Assembly: GCA_043798715.1 (NCBI GenBank)
Contig: JAZDOK010000001.1
Span: forward strand, 11,274-75,273
Source: JAZDOK01 sp043798715
GTDB taxonomy: Bacteria; Vulcanimicrobiota; JAZDOK01
Direction: 5' to 3'
DNA length: 64,000 bases
Shown: piece after piece, positions 45,201 through 52,115 of the stretch
Numbering within the stretch: position 1 is the first letter of the stretch
Layout of the letters: every line of letters starts with the position of its first letter
Notes under the pieces: model-generated
Told to the model about the DNA's origin: nothing
The model's database searches: none
What the model saw: only the letters and a program-made list of their open reading frames with translations
Position numbers and translations under genes: made by a program

Positions 45201-45504
45201 CCGGAAGGAGGCTCAACTCCTCTTCCAAAAAGTCCTGTTATCCTCTCCGGGAGACTTAGAGGCCCTGCAGGGCCTTGGGAACATCCTGCTTGCGGAGAAT
45301 CGCTGCCATGAAGCCGCTATAAGATTTCGGGAGATTCTGACTGCGGCACCCAGCAATACCCACGTCCGCTTCAACTTGGCTTTCTGCCTCCTAAGAATGG
45401 GGAAGGCGGAGGAGGCCATGGAGCAATACCGGCAGATTCTCAGGGATGACCCCTACAATATGCAAGTGCTCAAGTTTATCCAGGCGCTGATGAAAAAAAA
45501 TTGA
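42208..45504 (+). CDS. Membrane MFS-like / spermidine-synthase-like / TPR fusion
   Basis: A 1098-residue protein in three parts. Residues 1 to ~500 have about 14 membrane helices in two similar halves (each starting GLTSLVYETIWTRMLSL or GFSSMVYEVAWTRAICL). Residues ~560-800 are a spermidine-synthase-like methyltransferase fold (VAVIGLGSGITLDTIRQ, then DCAELEPAVVEAA). Where true spermidine synthases have an Asp, it reads SEPSNPW, as usual in the membrane-fused family, so aminopropyl transfer is doubtful. Residues ~830-1095 are TPRs. The membrane domain would anchor it with the enzyme and TPR parts on one face. The 234-bp divergent region to the nuclease gene shows no clear promoter. Substrate unknown. 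Confidence 0.88.
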   Translation: MSKKRGYFYIYLCFFFSGLTSLVYETIWTRMLSLIFGHTVLAISTVLAVFMGGLALGSYLLGRWVDDSRRRPMEGLWQWLGKGNSSVPLRLYGILEGIIGLYVLLTPALLGAIEKTYVMIASRGSFSYNALSLACFFMSFLALIIPTTCMGATLPVISKFLIHSREELGGKLGGIYALNTAGAVTGSALAGFVLLPVFGARTSLLAGALINIWIFFLIFYAAHVFAGEKEDDKGSTSPAEEESPAAKKAPAPLPPWIFRWIILSFGFVGFSSMVYEVAWTRAICLAIGSSIYAFSIILTTFLLGIALGSAVFSLFFARRQNSIILLAWVEAAVGASSLLLTFFFGNLPFFFYKIFPVIQGSHFSLVLGDFLLCFAAMIVPTALMGFAFPLVAQICTTSLSSLGKSIGTVYSANTLGCITGSFLAGFVFIPLLGVLNTMKTGILANLVVALALFLCACSILSWRRILVQSLSCLILIGATVALPAWNTGVMSCGPAIYAGMWEQMDRVEFLNKIAQKPVFYKDGLSCTVSVHQAVYPDIEPLKDYAVRKNFVALRVNGKADASTISANMQTQILLGYLPALLHPSPKKVAVIGLGSGITLDTIRQAPEVKRVDCAELEPAVVEAAGYFSKYNHRVLTDSRVRLFTTDGRLLLLASPERYDLIISEPSNPWIAGITNLFSVEFYRICAERLAPGGLVCQWFHLNNLDPSDIKMILNSFYSVFPFGSLWSSGDGRDLILIGQKEDRLIDPARLKRLYEIPVLRQALRKLGFLSPESLLASYLMDAATARKIAALAPLNTDDLPLLEFSAPRSLYQDTTLINLEGLRQFKEEPRLLKDEVASDSPACSHFHLGVAYMAARQKEDALREFEMALSLEPTLTEARIQQGRILMDMGRNSDAERSLLQAFREKQKEARTAYLLGLLSQRKNKWSEAESFFRRALAACAGEEAAFKYVLLLESGRSLAKLGRTREAENALLKASSTQKENLEALRELALLKYRSNRRKEAQLLFQKVLLSSPGDLEALQGLGNILLAENRCHEAAIRFREILTAAPSNTHVRFNLAFCLLRMGKAEEAMEQYRQILRDDPYNMQVLKFIQALMKKN

Positions 45505-45511
45505 CATTTCG

Positions 45512-45520
45512 TGGTATAAT
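45512..45520 (+). promoter_or_regulatory. Extended -10 promoter of metallophosphatase gene
   Basis: TGGTATAAT is a perfect extended -10 ~80 nt before the GTG at 45604. A TTGACA at 45501-45506 is only 8 bp away and cannot serve as its -35. Confidence 0.6.
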
Positions 45521-45603
45521 GTATTTAAGAAGAAGTCTCGGAAGGAATGATACGAAAAGACCGGCGGCACCTCTAAACCTATTAGATAAACGGAGGGATT
45601 GTT

Positions 45604-46638
45604 GTGGATGTACCTAATGTAAATATTTCGTTCCCGGAAATTAAAAGACATCCATTGGCTGATGGTCCCAGCCGCTCCAATCATGATGATGTCGAGCCCC
45701 GCGACACCTACGAACCGCGCAAAGCCGATTCAAAACGGAGAACGCAGAAAGCGGACAAACAAAAGCCCTCGCCTTCGGAAGGAGCCTCCTTAAACCCTGA
45801 ATCGCATCCGTCTCTCGATGGCCGGAAACTGACAAAAATAACCATCCTGCATACCAACGACATTCATGGAAACCTGAAAAACCTGCCGGCCCTCTCCGCG
45901 GCGATCGCCGCGATGATAAAAGAGAATCCCAACGCCATTCTGGTGGACTGCGGAGATCTGGCCTACAATTTTCCTTATTCCGAAACCAATCATTTCGAGC
46001 CGATGCCGGAATTCGTGAACGCGAACCTCTACAACGTCACCGCTCTTGGAAATCACGAATTCCAGTGGCCCAATACGACTCTCCAAAAGGAATTGCTAAG
46101 CCAGTTGAAACCCGACGTCCTGTGCGCCAACGTCCTTGATAAAAATACCGGCCAGCCGATACACGGCCTTAAGCCTTACGTAATAAAGGAAATAGACGGC
46201 GTCAAAGTGGCCTTTATCGGTATCGTCACTGAAGACATGGCGACCCCGGCGCATCCCGAAGTCGGCAAAGATCTGATCAAGCTGGGAGAGAATGAATCTC
46301 TGAAGAAATACGTGGCCGAGGTCAAGGAAAAGGGGGCCGACATCGTTATCGGACTCACGCACCAGGGCCTTGCAGACGACAGAAAATCCGCGGCCGCCGT
46401 CCCGGGGGTGGACCTCATCATCGGAGGCCACGACCACTTCGTAACCGAGGAACCTATCGTCGTCGGCAAATATCCCAGCCAGACCTATATCGTGGAAGCC
46501 GGTCAATCCGCTAAATACCTGGGGGAAACGACCCTTACTTTTGATACTGAGGCCCGGGAAGTCCTTACCGCAACCATGAGGCCAATCCCTACCGGCCGAT
46601 ACCTGATCAATTGCAATGGCGCTCAGAAAGCTTCCTGA
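45604..46638 (+). CDS. 5'-nucleotidase-family metallophosphatase, no signal peptide
   Basis: A 344-residue protein. Residues 1-75 are polar and disordered (Lys/Arg/Asp/Pro-rich). Residues ~78-330 are a calcineurin-type phosphoesterase with all metal motifs: HTNDIHG, DCGD, GNHE, GLTHQG and GGHDHF. Typical UshA/5'-nucleotidases are exported and have a second, C-terminal substrate-binding domain; both the signal peptide and that domain are missing here. GTG start with GGAGGG upstream. It may hydrolyse nucleotides or cyclic phosphodiesters in the cytoplasm, or be exported by another route. It stands alone under its own promoter, convergent with the SPASM gene. Confidence 0.88.
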   Translation: MDVPNVNISFPEIKRHPLADGPSRSNHDDVEPRDTYEPRKADSKRRTQKADKQKPSPSEGASLNPESHPSLDGRKLTKITILHTNDIHGNLKNLPALSAAIAAMIKENPNAILVDCGDLAYNFPYSETNHFEPMPEFVNANLYNVTALGNHEFQWPNTTLQKELLSQLKPDVLCANVLDKNTGQPIHGLKPYVIKEIDGVKVAFIGIVTEDMATPAHPEVGKDLIKLGENESLKKYVAEVKEKGADIVIGLTHQGLADDRKSAAAVPGVDLIIGGHDHFVTEEPIVVGKYPSQTYIVEAGQSAKYLGETTLTFDTEAREVLTATMRPIPTGRYLINCNGAQKAS

Positions 46639-46650
46639 CTGCTGATTTGA

Positions 46651-46673
46651 ATCGGGACGGGAATCGTCCCGGT
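46651..46673. terminator. Hairpin between convergent genes
   Basis: CGGGACG / CGTCCCG, 7 bp (plus two flanking weak pairs), loop of 5 nt, midway between two converging genes. No U-tract on either side. Confidence 0.45.
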
Positions 46674-46675
46674 CG

Positions 46676-47971
46676 TCAACCGGCAGTGGTCTTGGCCTGG
46701 ATATAGAGAGCGCATTCGGTGCGCTTCTGCTGGAGGCGGCAGGCGACTAAGTCCGGCTTTAGGATGTCCCCATTGACCAGGTGGGCGTTAGCGTGACAGC
46801 CCCCGCTGCAGTAATACTTGGCCCAGCATTCGGGGCATCGCTCCTTGGCGAAAAGATGGGCCGCCGCAAATTTTTCCTTAAGATCCGCCTGGACCTCACC
46901 GCTTAAAACATTTCCCATCAGGAAGCCGTCCCTTCCTATGAACTGGTGGCAGGGGAAGACCTGCCCGCCGGGGGTCACCGCCAGGTACTCCACCCCGGCT
47001 CCGCATCCCGAGAGCCTCCTGGCCACGCAGAGCGGGGTATCAAGGGAGATCATAAAATGAAAAAAGGTGAAGGGCCGACCCTCTCTCCAGCGCTCAAGGT
47101 AAAGCCCGGTCAGTTTTTCATACTCTTCCTCAAGCACCGGCAGGTCCTCCTGGCGGATTGAAAGGGGAGACTCGGGCCTGGCGATAACCGGCTCCAAAGA
47201 GAAATTTTCTATCCCCTGATCCAGAAAATGCCGGGCCGTCTCCGAGAAGCGAAGACTCTCCCGGGTATATGTTCCCCGCACGTAATAGTTTTCACCACGG
47301 CGCGAGCGGACGGCTTTAAGGATCCCGGGAAGCACCTTCGCGTAGGAGCCATCCTGATTGGGAAAACGGCGCATCCGGTCGTTGATCTCCGGCGGCCCGT
47401 CCAGGCTGAGAATAAGGCTCAGGCCGTTCTGGTTCAGAAAATTCAGGACCTCGTCATTGAGAAGAATGGCAGTGGTAGTAAGGGTGAAAGCGATGATTTT
47501 CCCGGCCTTTTCGGCGGCTGATCGGCCATAGGCAAGCGTCTCCTTGACTACGGAGAAATTCAGCAGAGGTTCCCCCCCGAAAAAATCCACCTGCAGTTTT
47601 TTTCGATCTCCGGAACGGCTGAGCAAAAAATCAATGGCGGCCCGGGCCACCTCAAAGGGCATATCGCCTTCTTCGGCGGCAGGAGAGGCATAAGAGGCAA
47701 AGCAATACCCGCAGGAGAGGTTGCACCGGTGGGAGACGTTGAGGCAGAGTGCCTTGAGCGGCCTCGAGGGCGAAGGGAGAGGGGGTGCGGTCCGGATTTC
47801 TTCCCGGCTTCGGATAAATTCGAGTTCTTTTATAACCTCGTCTTTCGCCCCGCTTAAGCCGCTCAGAGCCTGCCAGGCCTCATCATCCAAAAGGTAGAGT
47901 CCCCCGCGTTCGCCGGCCAGCAGATGCTCCGAGCCCACGCTGAAAGGATGAAAATCGGGTTCCGAAAACAA
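46676..47971 (-). CDS. Radical SAM/SPASM peptide maturase-like enzyme
   Basis: A 431-residue enzyme. Residues 1-65 resemble the leader-recognition N-terminus of SCIFF/thioether maturases (HPFSVGSEHLLAGERGGLYLLDDEAW). The radical SAM cluster motif is CNLSCGYC near residue 82, then VDFFGGEPLLNF. The SPASM region has Cys residues in CGAG, FPCHQF and CPECWAKYYCSGGCHAN, enough for auxiliary Fe-S clusters. This group makes thioether bonds in ribosomal peptides or formylglycine in sulfatases (anSME). No Cys-rich precursor peptide was found next to it, and no sulfatase is in the window. TTG start with GGAGG 6 nt upstream. It is divergent from the small helical gene over an 85-bp region holding a perfect 9-bp inverted repeat. 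Confidence 0.9.
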   Translation of the reverse strand: MFSEPDFHPFSVGSEHLLAGERGGLYLLDDEAWQALSGLSGAKDEVIKELEFIRSREEIRTAPPLPSPSRPLKALCLNVSHRCNLSCGYCFASYASPAAEEGDMPFEVARAAIDFLLSRSGDRKKLQVDFFGGEPLLNFSVVKETLAYGRSAAEKAGKIIAFTLTTTAILLNDEVLNFLNQNGLSLILSLDGPPEINDRMRRFPNQDGSYAKVLPGILKAVRSRRGENYYVRGTYTRESLRFSETARHFLDQGIENFSLEPVIARPESPLSIRQEDLPVLEEEYEKLTGLYLERWREGRPFTFFHFMISLDTPLCVARRLSGCGAGVEYLAVTPGGQVFPCHQFIGRDGFLMGNVLSGEVQADLKEKFAAAHLFAKERCPECWAKYYCSGGCHANAHLVNGDILKPDLVACRLQQKRTECALYIQAKTTAG

Positions 47972-48001
47972 ATTAAGCCTCCAGGATGAAAAAAATAAAG
48001 G

Positions 48002-48027
48002 GAAATTCTCCCGCCAACGAGAATTTC
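48002..48027. promoter_or_regulatory. Inverted repeat GAAATTCTC-N8-GAGAATTTC
   Basis: A perfect 9-bp inverted repeat with 8-nt spacing in the short divergent region between the SPASM gene and the 48057 gene. Arms and spacing suit a dimeric repressor; no repressor gene is adjacent. Confidence 0.55.
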
Positions 48028-48056
48028 ACTCAATCAAAATTCGAGGGGGAATGAAG

Positions 48057-48362
48057 ATGTCCCTTTTTGACAAAGTCGGTCAGCAGGCAAAAAAAGGACT
48101 TGACATGGCCATCCGCTCATCCGAGAAGATGATGCGGATCGAGCGTCTCAAGCTTGATGTTGCGGAATTCAAGCGGAAGAAGACCAGTTTCATGAAGGAA
48201 CTGGCCAACAAGGTCTATGAAGAGTATACCAAAAACATGATTCAGGACCCCGAACTCATCCGTATATGCCAGGAAATCAAGGCCCAGCAGTGGCAGATAG
48301 ACGAACGCTGGACTGAAATCAACAACATGAAGAATGATAAGAGTCCTTCTGGCAACGGCTAA
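48057..48362 (+). CDS. Small helical protein
   Basis: A 101-residue mostly helical, charged protein beginning MSLFDKVGQQAKKGLDMAIRSSEKMMRIERLKLDVAEFKRKK. The start resembles small Firmicutes proteins (MGFFDKLG...-type) that usually end in a zinc ribbon, but no Cys pair is present. The ATG at 48057 is preferred over one 6 nt earlier because GAGGGGG needs that spacing. Its 3' end overlaps the pyrophosphatase gene by 29 bp, so the two are cotranscribed. Function unknown. Confidence 0.8.
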   Translation: MSLFDKVGQQAKKGLDMAIRSSEKMMRIERLKLDVAEFKRKKTSFMKELANKVYEEYTKNMIQDPELIRICQEIKAQQWQIDERWTEINNMKNDKSPSGNG

Positions 48363-48972
48363 CCAGCATAAGGTCCGAGAAATCTCGGAGCTTCTTGCCG
48401 GCCTGCCCCTGGACATCCGGACCCTTTCCGATTATCCCGATCTTCCTCCTTTAAGTGAAGACGGGAACAGTTACGAGGAAAACTCCCGGAAAAAAGCGCT
48501 GTGCGTCCTGGACGCGACCTCCGTGCTCACCCTGGCGGACGATTCAGGCCTTGAGGTGGACGCCCTGGACGGAGCTCCGGGGATTTTTTCGGCCCGTTTC
48601 GGGGGAGAGAACCTCTCTTTTGCAGAGAAAAACAGGATGATTCTCTCGCTTCTTAAAGAAATCCCCGAGAATAAACGAACCGCCCGTTTCATCTGCACCG
48701 CCACCCTGGCCTTCCCCGGAGGCCGGATCGAGACCTTCAGCGGCATATGCGAAGGCGTGATTGCCCACGAACCCAGCGGCGAACACGGCTTCGGCTACGA
48801 CCCCATCTTTTTTCTTCCCGAATTCGGCAAGACCATGGCCGAGCTTTCTTCAGAGGAGAAAAACAGGATCAGCCACCGCGCCAGAGCCTTTCAGAAAGTC
48901 CGATCCTGTCTCCAAGACTGCCTGAGACGGCCTTTTGAACCGGCGACAGAGGCCCCCATACGAGATCTATAA
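48334..48972 (+). CDS. rdgB: XTP/dITP diphosphatase
   Basis: A 212-residue Ham1/RdgB-type nucleoside-triphosphate pyrophosphatase that removes deaminated purine nucleotides (XTP, dITP). Motifs: LLATANQHKVREI, the SYEENSRKKA helix, LADDSGLEVDALDGAPGIFSARFGG, and GEHGFGYDPIFFLPEFGKTMAELSSEEKNRISHRARA. The family ends near RALQKL; here ~20 extra residues follow. Those last residues are coded by the sequence that is repeated at 49840-49856 downstream of the TA cassette, so the C-terminus has probably been altered by an insertion at the gene's end. Confidence 0.95.
   Translation: MIRVLLATANQHKVREISELLAGLPLDIRTLSDYPDLPPLSEDGNSYEENSRKKALCVLDATSVLTLADDSGLEVDALDGAPGIFSARFGGENLSFAEKNRMILSLLKEIPENKRTARFICTATLAFPGGRIETFSGICEGVIAHEPSGEHGFGYDPIFFLPEFGKTMAELSSEEKNRISHRARAFQKVRSCLQDCLRRPFEPATEAPIRDL
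48941..48957 (+). repeat. Left direct repeat bracketing the TA cassette
   Basis: CGGCGACAGAGGCCCCC within the last codons of the pyrophosphatase gene, followed by ATACGAGATCT. The same 17 nt recur at 49840-49856, with GTATGAGATCT after 12 further bases (49869-49879). Confidence 0.75.
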
Positions 48973-49038
48973 TTGAAAGAAAGGGGAGGAGGGGGTGTTT
49001 CCCTAAGAAAGGCGTTGCGGAGGCCGAGCGGGCACGGT

Positions 49039-49103
49039 GTCCCGCCAAAGGCGGGACGAGCGAGGCTGAGCACCGAATCGCGATTTTCACGCTGGGAAAA
49101 TCG
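49039..49103. repeat. Two GC/AT hairpins in the cassette
   Basis: GTCCCGCC-AAA-GGCGGGAC (49039-49057) and CGATTTTC-N7-GAAAATCG (49081-49103). Both are perfect 8-bp stems in a non-coding stretch (48973-49244) that otherwise shows only a repeat copy and the TA promoter. Confidence 0.6.
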
Positions 49104-49120
49104 ACGGTGTACTTTCGTGG

Positions 49121-49141
49121 GGAATACCCCCGACAGCCCCG
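49121..49141. repeat. Dispersed repeat copy 2
   Basis: GGAATACCCCCGACAGCCCCG; the last 15 nt equal those at 13914-13928 beside the PIN/HTH locus. Confidence 0.6.
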
Positions 49142-49217
49142 TATTGGAGAATGCTTACGTTCATGCATGAAAGAAAATCATAAAAAAAGAATAATGCTTT
49201 TGTAATACATAAAAATA

Positions 49218-49226
49218 TGATATAAT
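49218..49226 (+). promoter_or_regulatory. Extended -10 promoter of the BrnT-like operon
   Basis: TGATATAAT (TGn plus perfect TATAAT) 18 nt before the toxin ATG, in a strongly AT-rich tract; TTGTAA lies 15 nt upstream. Confidence 0.65.
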
Positions 49227-49244
49227 ACAAATGAAGGCAAGACG

Positions 49245-49538
49245 ATGAAGTTAATAAAGCTCCTATGGGATGAAGAAAATCGCGCCCATATCGCCCGACA
49301 TGAGGTAACTCCGGAGGAGGTCGAGGAAATATGCACCTGCGAAGACCCCAAGCCGCGGATTGAAAAGGGGAAGAAGTCAAGAAATCGGCCGGGCCTTAAT
49401 TTGTACTATGTGCTTGGCAAAACGGCGGGCGGCCGCTATATCTTTATCGTCTTCCGCCCAAAGAGGAAAGGCGAAGCGCGGGTCATCACGGCCCGGGAGA
49501 TGGATTCAAAAGAGCGAAGCCGTTATGGAAGAAGGTGA
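49245..49538 (+). CDS. BrnT-like toxin
   Basis: A 97-residue protein of the BrnT/COG2929-like class, ribonuclease toxins with a RelE-like fold. Family pattern: LLWDEENRAHIARHEVTPEEVEEI at the start, LYYVLGKTAGGRYIFIVFRPK in the middle and EARVITAREMDSKERSRY at the end. AAGG lies 8 nt upstream of the ATG. Toxin first, antitoxin second is the order expected for BrnTA, with an overlapping or coupled start. It would inhibit translation by cutting RNA when the antitoxin is lost. It lies inside the repeat-bracketed cassette. Confidence 0.85.
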   Translation: MKLIKLLWDEENRAHIARHEVTPEEVEEICTCEDPKPRIEKGKKSRNRPGLNLYYVLGKTAGGRYIFIVFRPKRKGEARVITAREMDSKERSRYGRR

Positions 49539-49543
49539 TTGAA

Positions 49544-49819
49544 ATGGCAAAAATTCCGTCTTTCAAGAAGGACGAGGAGGCCGCTGCTTTCTGGGAGACT
49601 CATTCCCTGGCTGACTTTGATGAGGATCTGGAGCTTGCCTCTGAGGTTGCATTTGAATTACCCCAGAAGCAGACCTTATCGGTAAGGCTGGACGCCCGGG
49701 ACGTCCAGTTGCTGAAAAAATTAGCCCGGTATAAGGGCATCGGTCATTCCACTCTGGCCCGTATTTGGGTCAAAGAAAAGCTGGATGAAGTGACCCATCG
49801 CCCAAAGCACCGCGCCTGA
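49544..49819 (+). CDS. CopG/BrnA-like antitoxin
   Basis: A 91-residue antitoxin. The C-terminal part TLSVRLDARDVQLLKKLARYKGIGHSTLARIWVKEKL is a ribbon-helix-helix (CopG-like) DNA-binding domain; the N-terminal ~45 residues (FKKDEEAAAFWETHSLADFDEDLE) are acidic and suit toxin binding. A GTG at 49535 overlaps the toxin stop, but the ATG at 49544 has the AAGGTG site at proper distance and is preferred. It should neutralise the preceding toxin and repress the shared promoter. Confidence 0.85.
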   Translation: MAKIPSFKKDEEAAAFWETHSLADFDEDLELASEVAFELPQKQTLSVRLDARDVQLLKKLARYKGIGHSTLARIWVKEKLDEVTHRPKHRA

Positions 49820-49839
49820 GTGTCCCTGCCCATTGACCG

Positions 49840-49856
49840 CGGCGACAGAGGCCCCC
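49840..49856 (+). repeat. Right direct repeat bracketing the TA cassette
   Basis: CGGCGACAGAGGCCCCC, identical to 48941-48957. Similarity continues weakly before it (CC-x2-TTGA-ACCG) and after it ((A/G)TA(C/T)GAGATCT). Confidence 0.75.
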
Positions 49857-49924
49857 TGAGTGACTTTCGTATGAGATCTGATCGCTGTCAGCCGACAGCC
49901 GGCAGCTCACGGGATAAAATCGAG

Positions 49925-49953
49925 TTGTCAAGTCAAAAGCTTTGTGCTATAAT
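49925..49953 (+). promoter_or_regulatory. Promoter of rpmE
   Basis: TTGTCA, 17-nt spacer, perfect TATAAT, ending ~34 nt before the rpmE ATG. Upstream, GCTGTC/GACAGC (49884-49899) forms a short hairpin. Confidence 0.75.
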
Positions 49954-49986
49954 GAGCCCCGTCATTATTTTGGGCGAGGTGTAACC

Positions 49987-50199
49987 ATGAAAGAGAAGAT
50001 TCATCCTGCGTGGCACGAAGTGACGGTGACCTGCAGTTGCGGGTCCAGCTTCAAGAGTTTTTCCACCATTAAGGAGCTCAAGACCGAACACTGCTCCCAA
50101 TGCCATCCCTTTTATACGGGCAAGCAGAAACAATTATCGACCAAGGAGGGCCAGGTCGAAAAATTCCGTCAGCGTTACGGAATAAAGGAAGAGGCCTAG
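49987..50199 (+). CDS. rpmE: Ribosomal protein L31
   Basis: A 70-residue large-subunit ribosomal protein. It begins MKEKIHPAWHEVTVTCSCG and is the zinc-containing form: the Cys ligands are in CSCGSSF and HCSQCHPFYTGKQK. The zinc form is normally used when zinc is plentiful. GAGGTG lies before the ATG; a longer reading would start inside the promoter. It opens an rpmE-thyX-tdk-prfA-prmC-nusB arrangement seen, with variations, in Firmicutes, and is followed by a tandem hairpin terminator. Confidence 0.97.
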   Translation: MKEKIHPAWHEVTVTCSCGSSFKSFSTIKELKTEHCSQCHPFYTGKQKQLSTKEGQVEKFRQRYGIKEEA

Positions 50200-50212
50200 C
50201 CATAATTTTTTT

Positions 50213-50266
50213 CCGGAGGCCCCCGCGCCTCCGGGCGCCTAGAGAGCCGGGGCTCTCTATTTTTTT
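50213..50266 (+). terminator. Tandem hairpins with U-tract after rpmE
   Basis: CCGGAGGC/GCCTCCGG (50213-50234) is followed by TAGAGAGC/GCTCTCTA (50240-50259) and seven Ts. It ends rpmE or attenuates read-through into thyX, which starts 13 nt later. Confidence 0.8.
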
Positions 50267-50278
50267 GGGGGGAAATAT

Positions 50279-50971
50279 ATGAAAGTTTCCCTGATCGGCC
50301 ATACCGGAAGTCCCGAGGAGATTGTGGCTGCAGCGGCCTTTCAATGCTATGCAGCGGCGGGAGCGGAACAGCTTCTTAAGGATCTTGACAGGAAAAAAGC
50401 TTCCCGGCGCATCAGCGATTGTCTTTCCGCCGGGCACCACTCGGTCCTCGAACATGCCTCCTTTACTTTCGCCGTAGAGGGCATCTCCCGCGTCACCAGC
50501 CACCAGCTCGTCCGCCACCGCCTGGCCTCCTACTCCCAGCAGAGCCAGCGGCACGTGCGGATGGGGGCCGGAGGAGAATACGTGGTTCCACCCGGCATCG
50601 GGAAGCGGCCGGATCTTAAAGCGCGCGTCGAGAAACTCTTCCGGGATGCCTCCGATCTCTACTCCCAACTGATTGAGTCGGACGTCCCGCCCGAGGACGC
50701 CCGCTACGTCATCCCATCCGCGGCCATGACCAAGATAGTCCTCACCATGAACGCACGGGAACTTCTGCATTTTTTTTCCCTCCGCTTATGCCGGAAGGCG
50801 CAGTGGGAAATAAGGGAACTGGCCGGACTGATGTTGAAAGAGGTGCGCCCGGCGGCGGCGGAACTCTTCAAATCGGCGGGGCCGCCGTGCCGGGAAGGTA
50901 CCTGTCCCGAGGGCGACGCGGCCTGTGAAAAAAAGATGAAATCCGACAGGGTGAAAAGAGGACGGCCATGA
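50279..50971 (+). CDS. thyX: Flavin-dependent thymidylate synthase
   Basis: A 230-residue FAD-dependent enzyme that makes dTMP from dUMP using methylene-THF and NADPH. The ThyX signature [13 protein letters not shown] is complete around residue 79-91, preceded by [45 protein letters not shown] completes the fold. The last ~35 residues contain a Cys-rich tail ([18 protein letters not shown]) as in several anaerobe ThyX proteins. GGGGGGAA precedes the ATG. Overlaps tdk by 4 bp, so salvage and de novo dTMP synthesis are coupled. Confidence 0.97.
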   Translation: MKVSLIGHTGSPEEIVAAAAFQCYAAAGAEQLLKDLDRKKASRRISDCLSAGHHSVLEHASFTFAVEGISRVTSHQLVRHRLASYSQQSQRHVRMGAGGEYVVPPGIGKRPDLKARVEKLFRDASDLYSQLIESDVPPEDARYVIPSAAMTKIVLTMNARELLHFFSLRLCRKAQWEIRELAGLMLKEVRPAAAELFKSAGPPCREGTCPEGDAACEKKMKSDRVKRGRP

Positions 50972-51573
50972 TGCAATTTTCAGGCGGATGGATCGAGGCC
51001 ATCTGCGGCAGCATGTTCAGCGGTAAAAGCGAGGAATTAATCCGCCGGGTCCGCCGCGCGGAGATAGCCCGCCAGAAGGTGCAGGTCTTCAAGCCGACCC
51101 TGGACACCCGCTCGGGAAATATCTGCTCGCACAGCGGCCTGGCGACCGACTGCGTTCTGGTTGATGAAAAAAATCCTTCCCTCATCCTCAAGCAAATTCG
51201 CCCGGAAACGCACGTAGTGGCCATTGACGAAATCCAGTTTTTCTCGGATGAGGTCGTCCCGGTCTGTCAGAAACTGGCCGACCGGGGCATCCGCGTGATC
51301 GTAGCCGGCCTGGATCAGGACTTCAGGGGCCGGCCATTCGGCCCGATGCCCACTCTTCTGGCCGTCGCCGAAGTTGCGGACAAGCTCCAGGCAATCTGCT
51401 CCGTCTGCGGAAGCACCGCGAGCCGCTCCCAGCGCCTCATAGACGGCGCCCCCGCCCGTTTTGACAGCCCCACCATCGCTATCGGAGCCAGTGAAAAATA
51501 CGAGGCCCGATGCCGCACCTGCCACCAGGTTCCCGGTTCCGAGCCTTCCTCTTCAGATGTGGAAGTACCGTGA
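50968..51573 (+). CDS. tdk: Thymidine kinase
   Basis: A 201-residue class II thymidine kinase. The P-loop is [19 protein letters not shown], the second site is [10 protein letters not shown], and [14 protein letters not shown] is the lasso-like motif. A zinc module is formed by CSVCG and CRTCHQ. It phosphorylates salvaged thymidine; tmk and thyX complete the route to dTTP in the same region. ATG overlaps the thyX stop (ATGA), and its own stop overlaps the GTG of the following chromate transporter gene. Confidence 0.97.
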   Translation: MMQFSGGWIEAICGSMFSGKSEELIRRVRRAEIARQKVQVFKPTLDTRSGNICSHSGLATDCVLVDEKNPSLILKQIRPETHVVAIDEIQFFSDEVVPVCQKLADRGIRVIVAGLDQDFRGRPFGPMPTLLAVAEVADKLQAICSVCGSTASRSQRLIDGAPARFDSPTIAIGASEKYEARCRTCHQVPGSEPSSSDVEVP

Positions 51574-52115
51574 ACGCTTTGCGCCTCGCCCTGGCATTTC
51601 TTAAAATCGGAACATTGAGCTTCGGCGGGGGCTATGCCGGGATCACCTTCATCGAGCAGGAGATCGTGAAGGTCCGCGGATGGATGCCCCAGGATGAGTT
51701 TCTTCGCGGCCTGGCCCTGGCGCAACTGGCTCCGGGCCCGGTCATGACGAACCTGGCCGCCTTCATCGGCTACCGTCTCAAGGGAGTCCCGGGAGGAGCG
51801 CTGGCAATACTCAGCCTCCTTTTTCCATCCTTCTGCCTGGTGCTCCTGATCGCAGCTCTTTTCGGCAGATTCTCCGCTTCTTCTTCCTTCCAGGCCATTC
51901 TGAATGGAGTCACCCCGGCGATCCTGGGAATTCTGGCGGCGGTCACCGCCAGGCTCGCCATGGCCCACCTTCGAAGCGCCCTTCCCCTCCTTCTGGCCCT
52001 GGCCTCTTTCACCCTCATCTTCTTCCTGAATATTCACTCTCTCTACGTAATGCTGGGAGCCGTCCTGATTGCCGTCGTCGTCTCAGTTCTTAAAGGGAGA
52101 ATAAAAACGTGCTGA
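51570..52115 (+). CDS. Chromate transporter, N-terminal-type half (ChrA short form)
   Basis: A 181-residue membrane protein of the CHR family. The N-terminal signature [54 protein letters not shown] and [12 protein letters not shown] are present; five or six membrane helices follow. Short-chain CHR proteins work as pairs encoded by adjacent genes. The GTG at 51570 overlaps the tdk stop; an earlier ATG in tdk gives an extra non-homologous end. It would export chromate, or a related oxyanion. The partner starts 7 bp before its end. Confidence 0.9.
   Translation: MNALRLALAFLKIGTLSFGGGYAGITFIEQEIVKVRGWMPQDEFLRGLALAQLAPGPVMTNLAAFIGYRLKGVPGGALAILSLLFPSFCLVLLIAALFGRFSASSSFQAILNGVTPAILGILAAVTARLAMAHLRSALPLLLALASFTLIFFLNIHSLYVMLGAVLIAVVVSVLKGRIKTC

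Larger units (their letters stand above)
48958..49856. mobile_element. Candidate ~0.9-kb cassette inserted at the pyrophosphatase 3' end
   Basis: The stretch between the two 17-nt direct repeats, plus one repeat copy, carries two hairpins, a repeat shared with the other TA locus, a promoter and a BrnT-like toxin/antitoxin pair. There is no transposase or integrase, so if mobile it must be moved in trans or be a fossil insertion. In the second repeat the pyrophosphatase frame would reach a TGA directly after the repeat, as an original gene end might. Confidence 0.45.

Noticed and set aside
45501..45520. TTGACA and TATAAT as a classical promoter pair
   Set aside because: The spacing is only 8 bp. 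The TATAAT can work alone as an extended -10.
47972..48056. A SCIFF precursor peptide upstream of the SPASM gene
   Set aside because: No short frame with several cysteines exists in this stretch or in the 48057 gene.
49880..49900. GCTGTC/GACAGC hairpin as a rho-independent terminator of the TA cassette
   Set aside because: The stem is 6 bp with no T-run after it; it is more like the low-complexity CAGC-type repeat also seen near 7326-7345.
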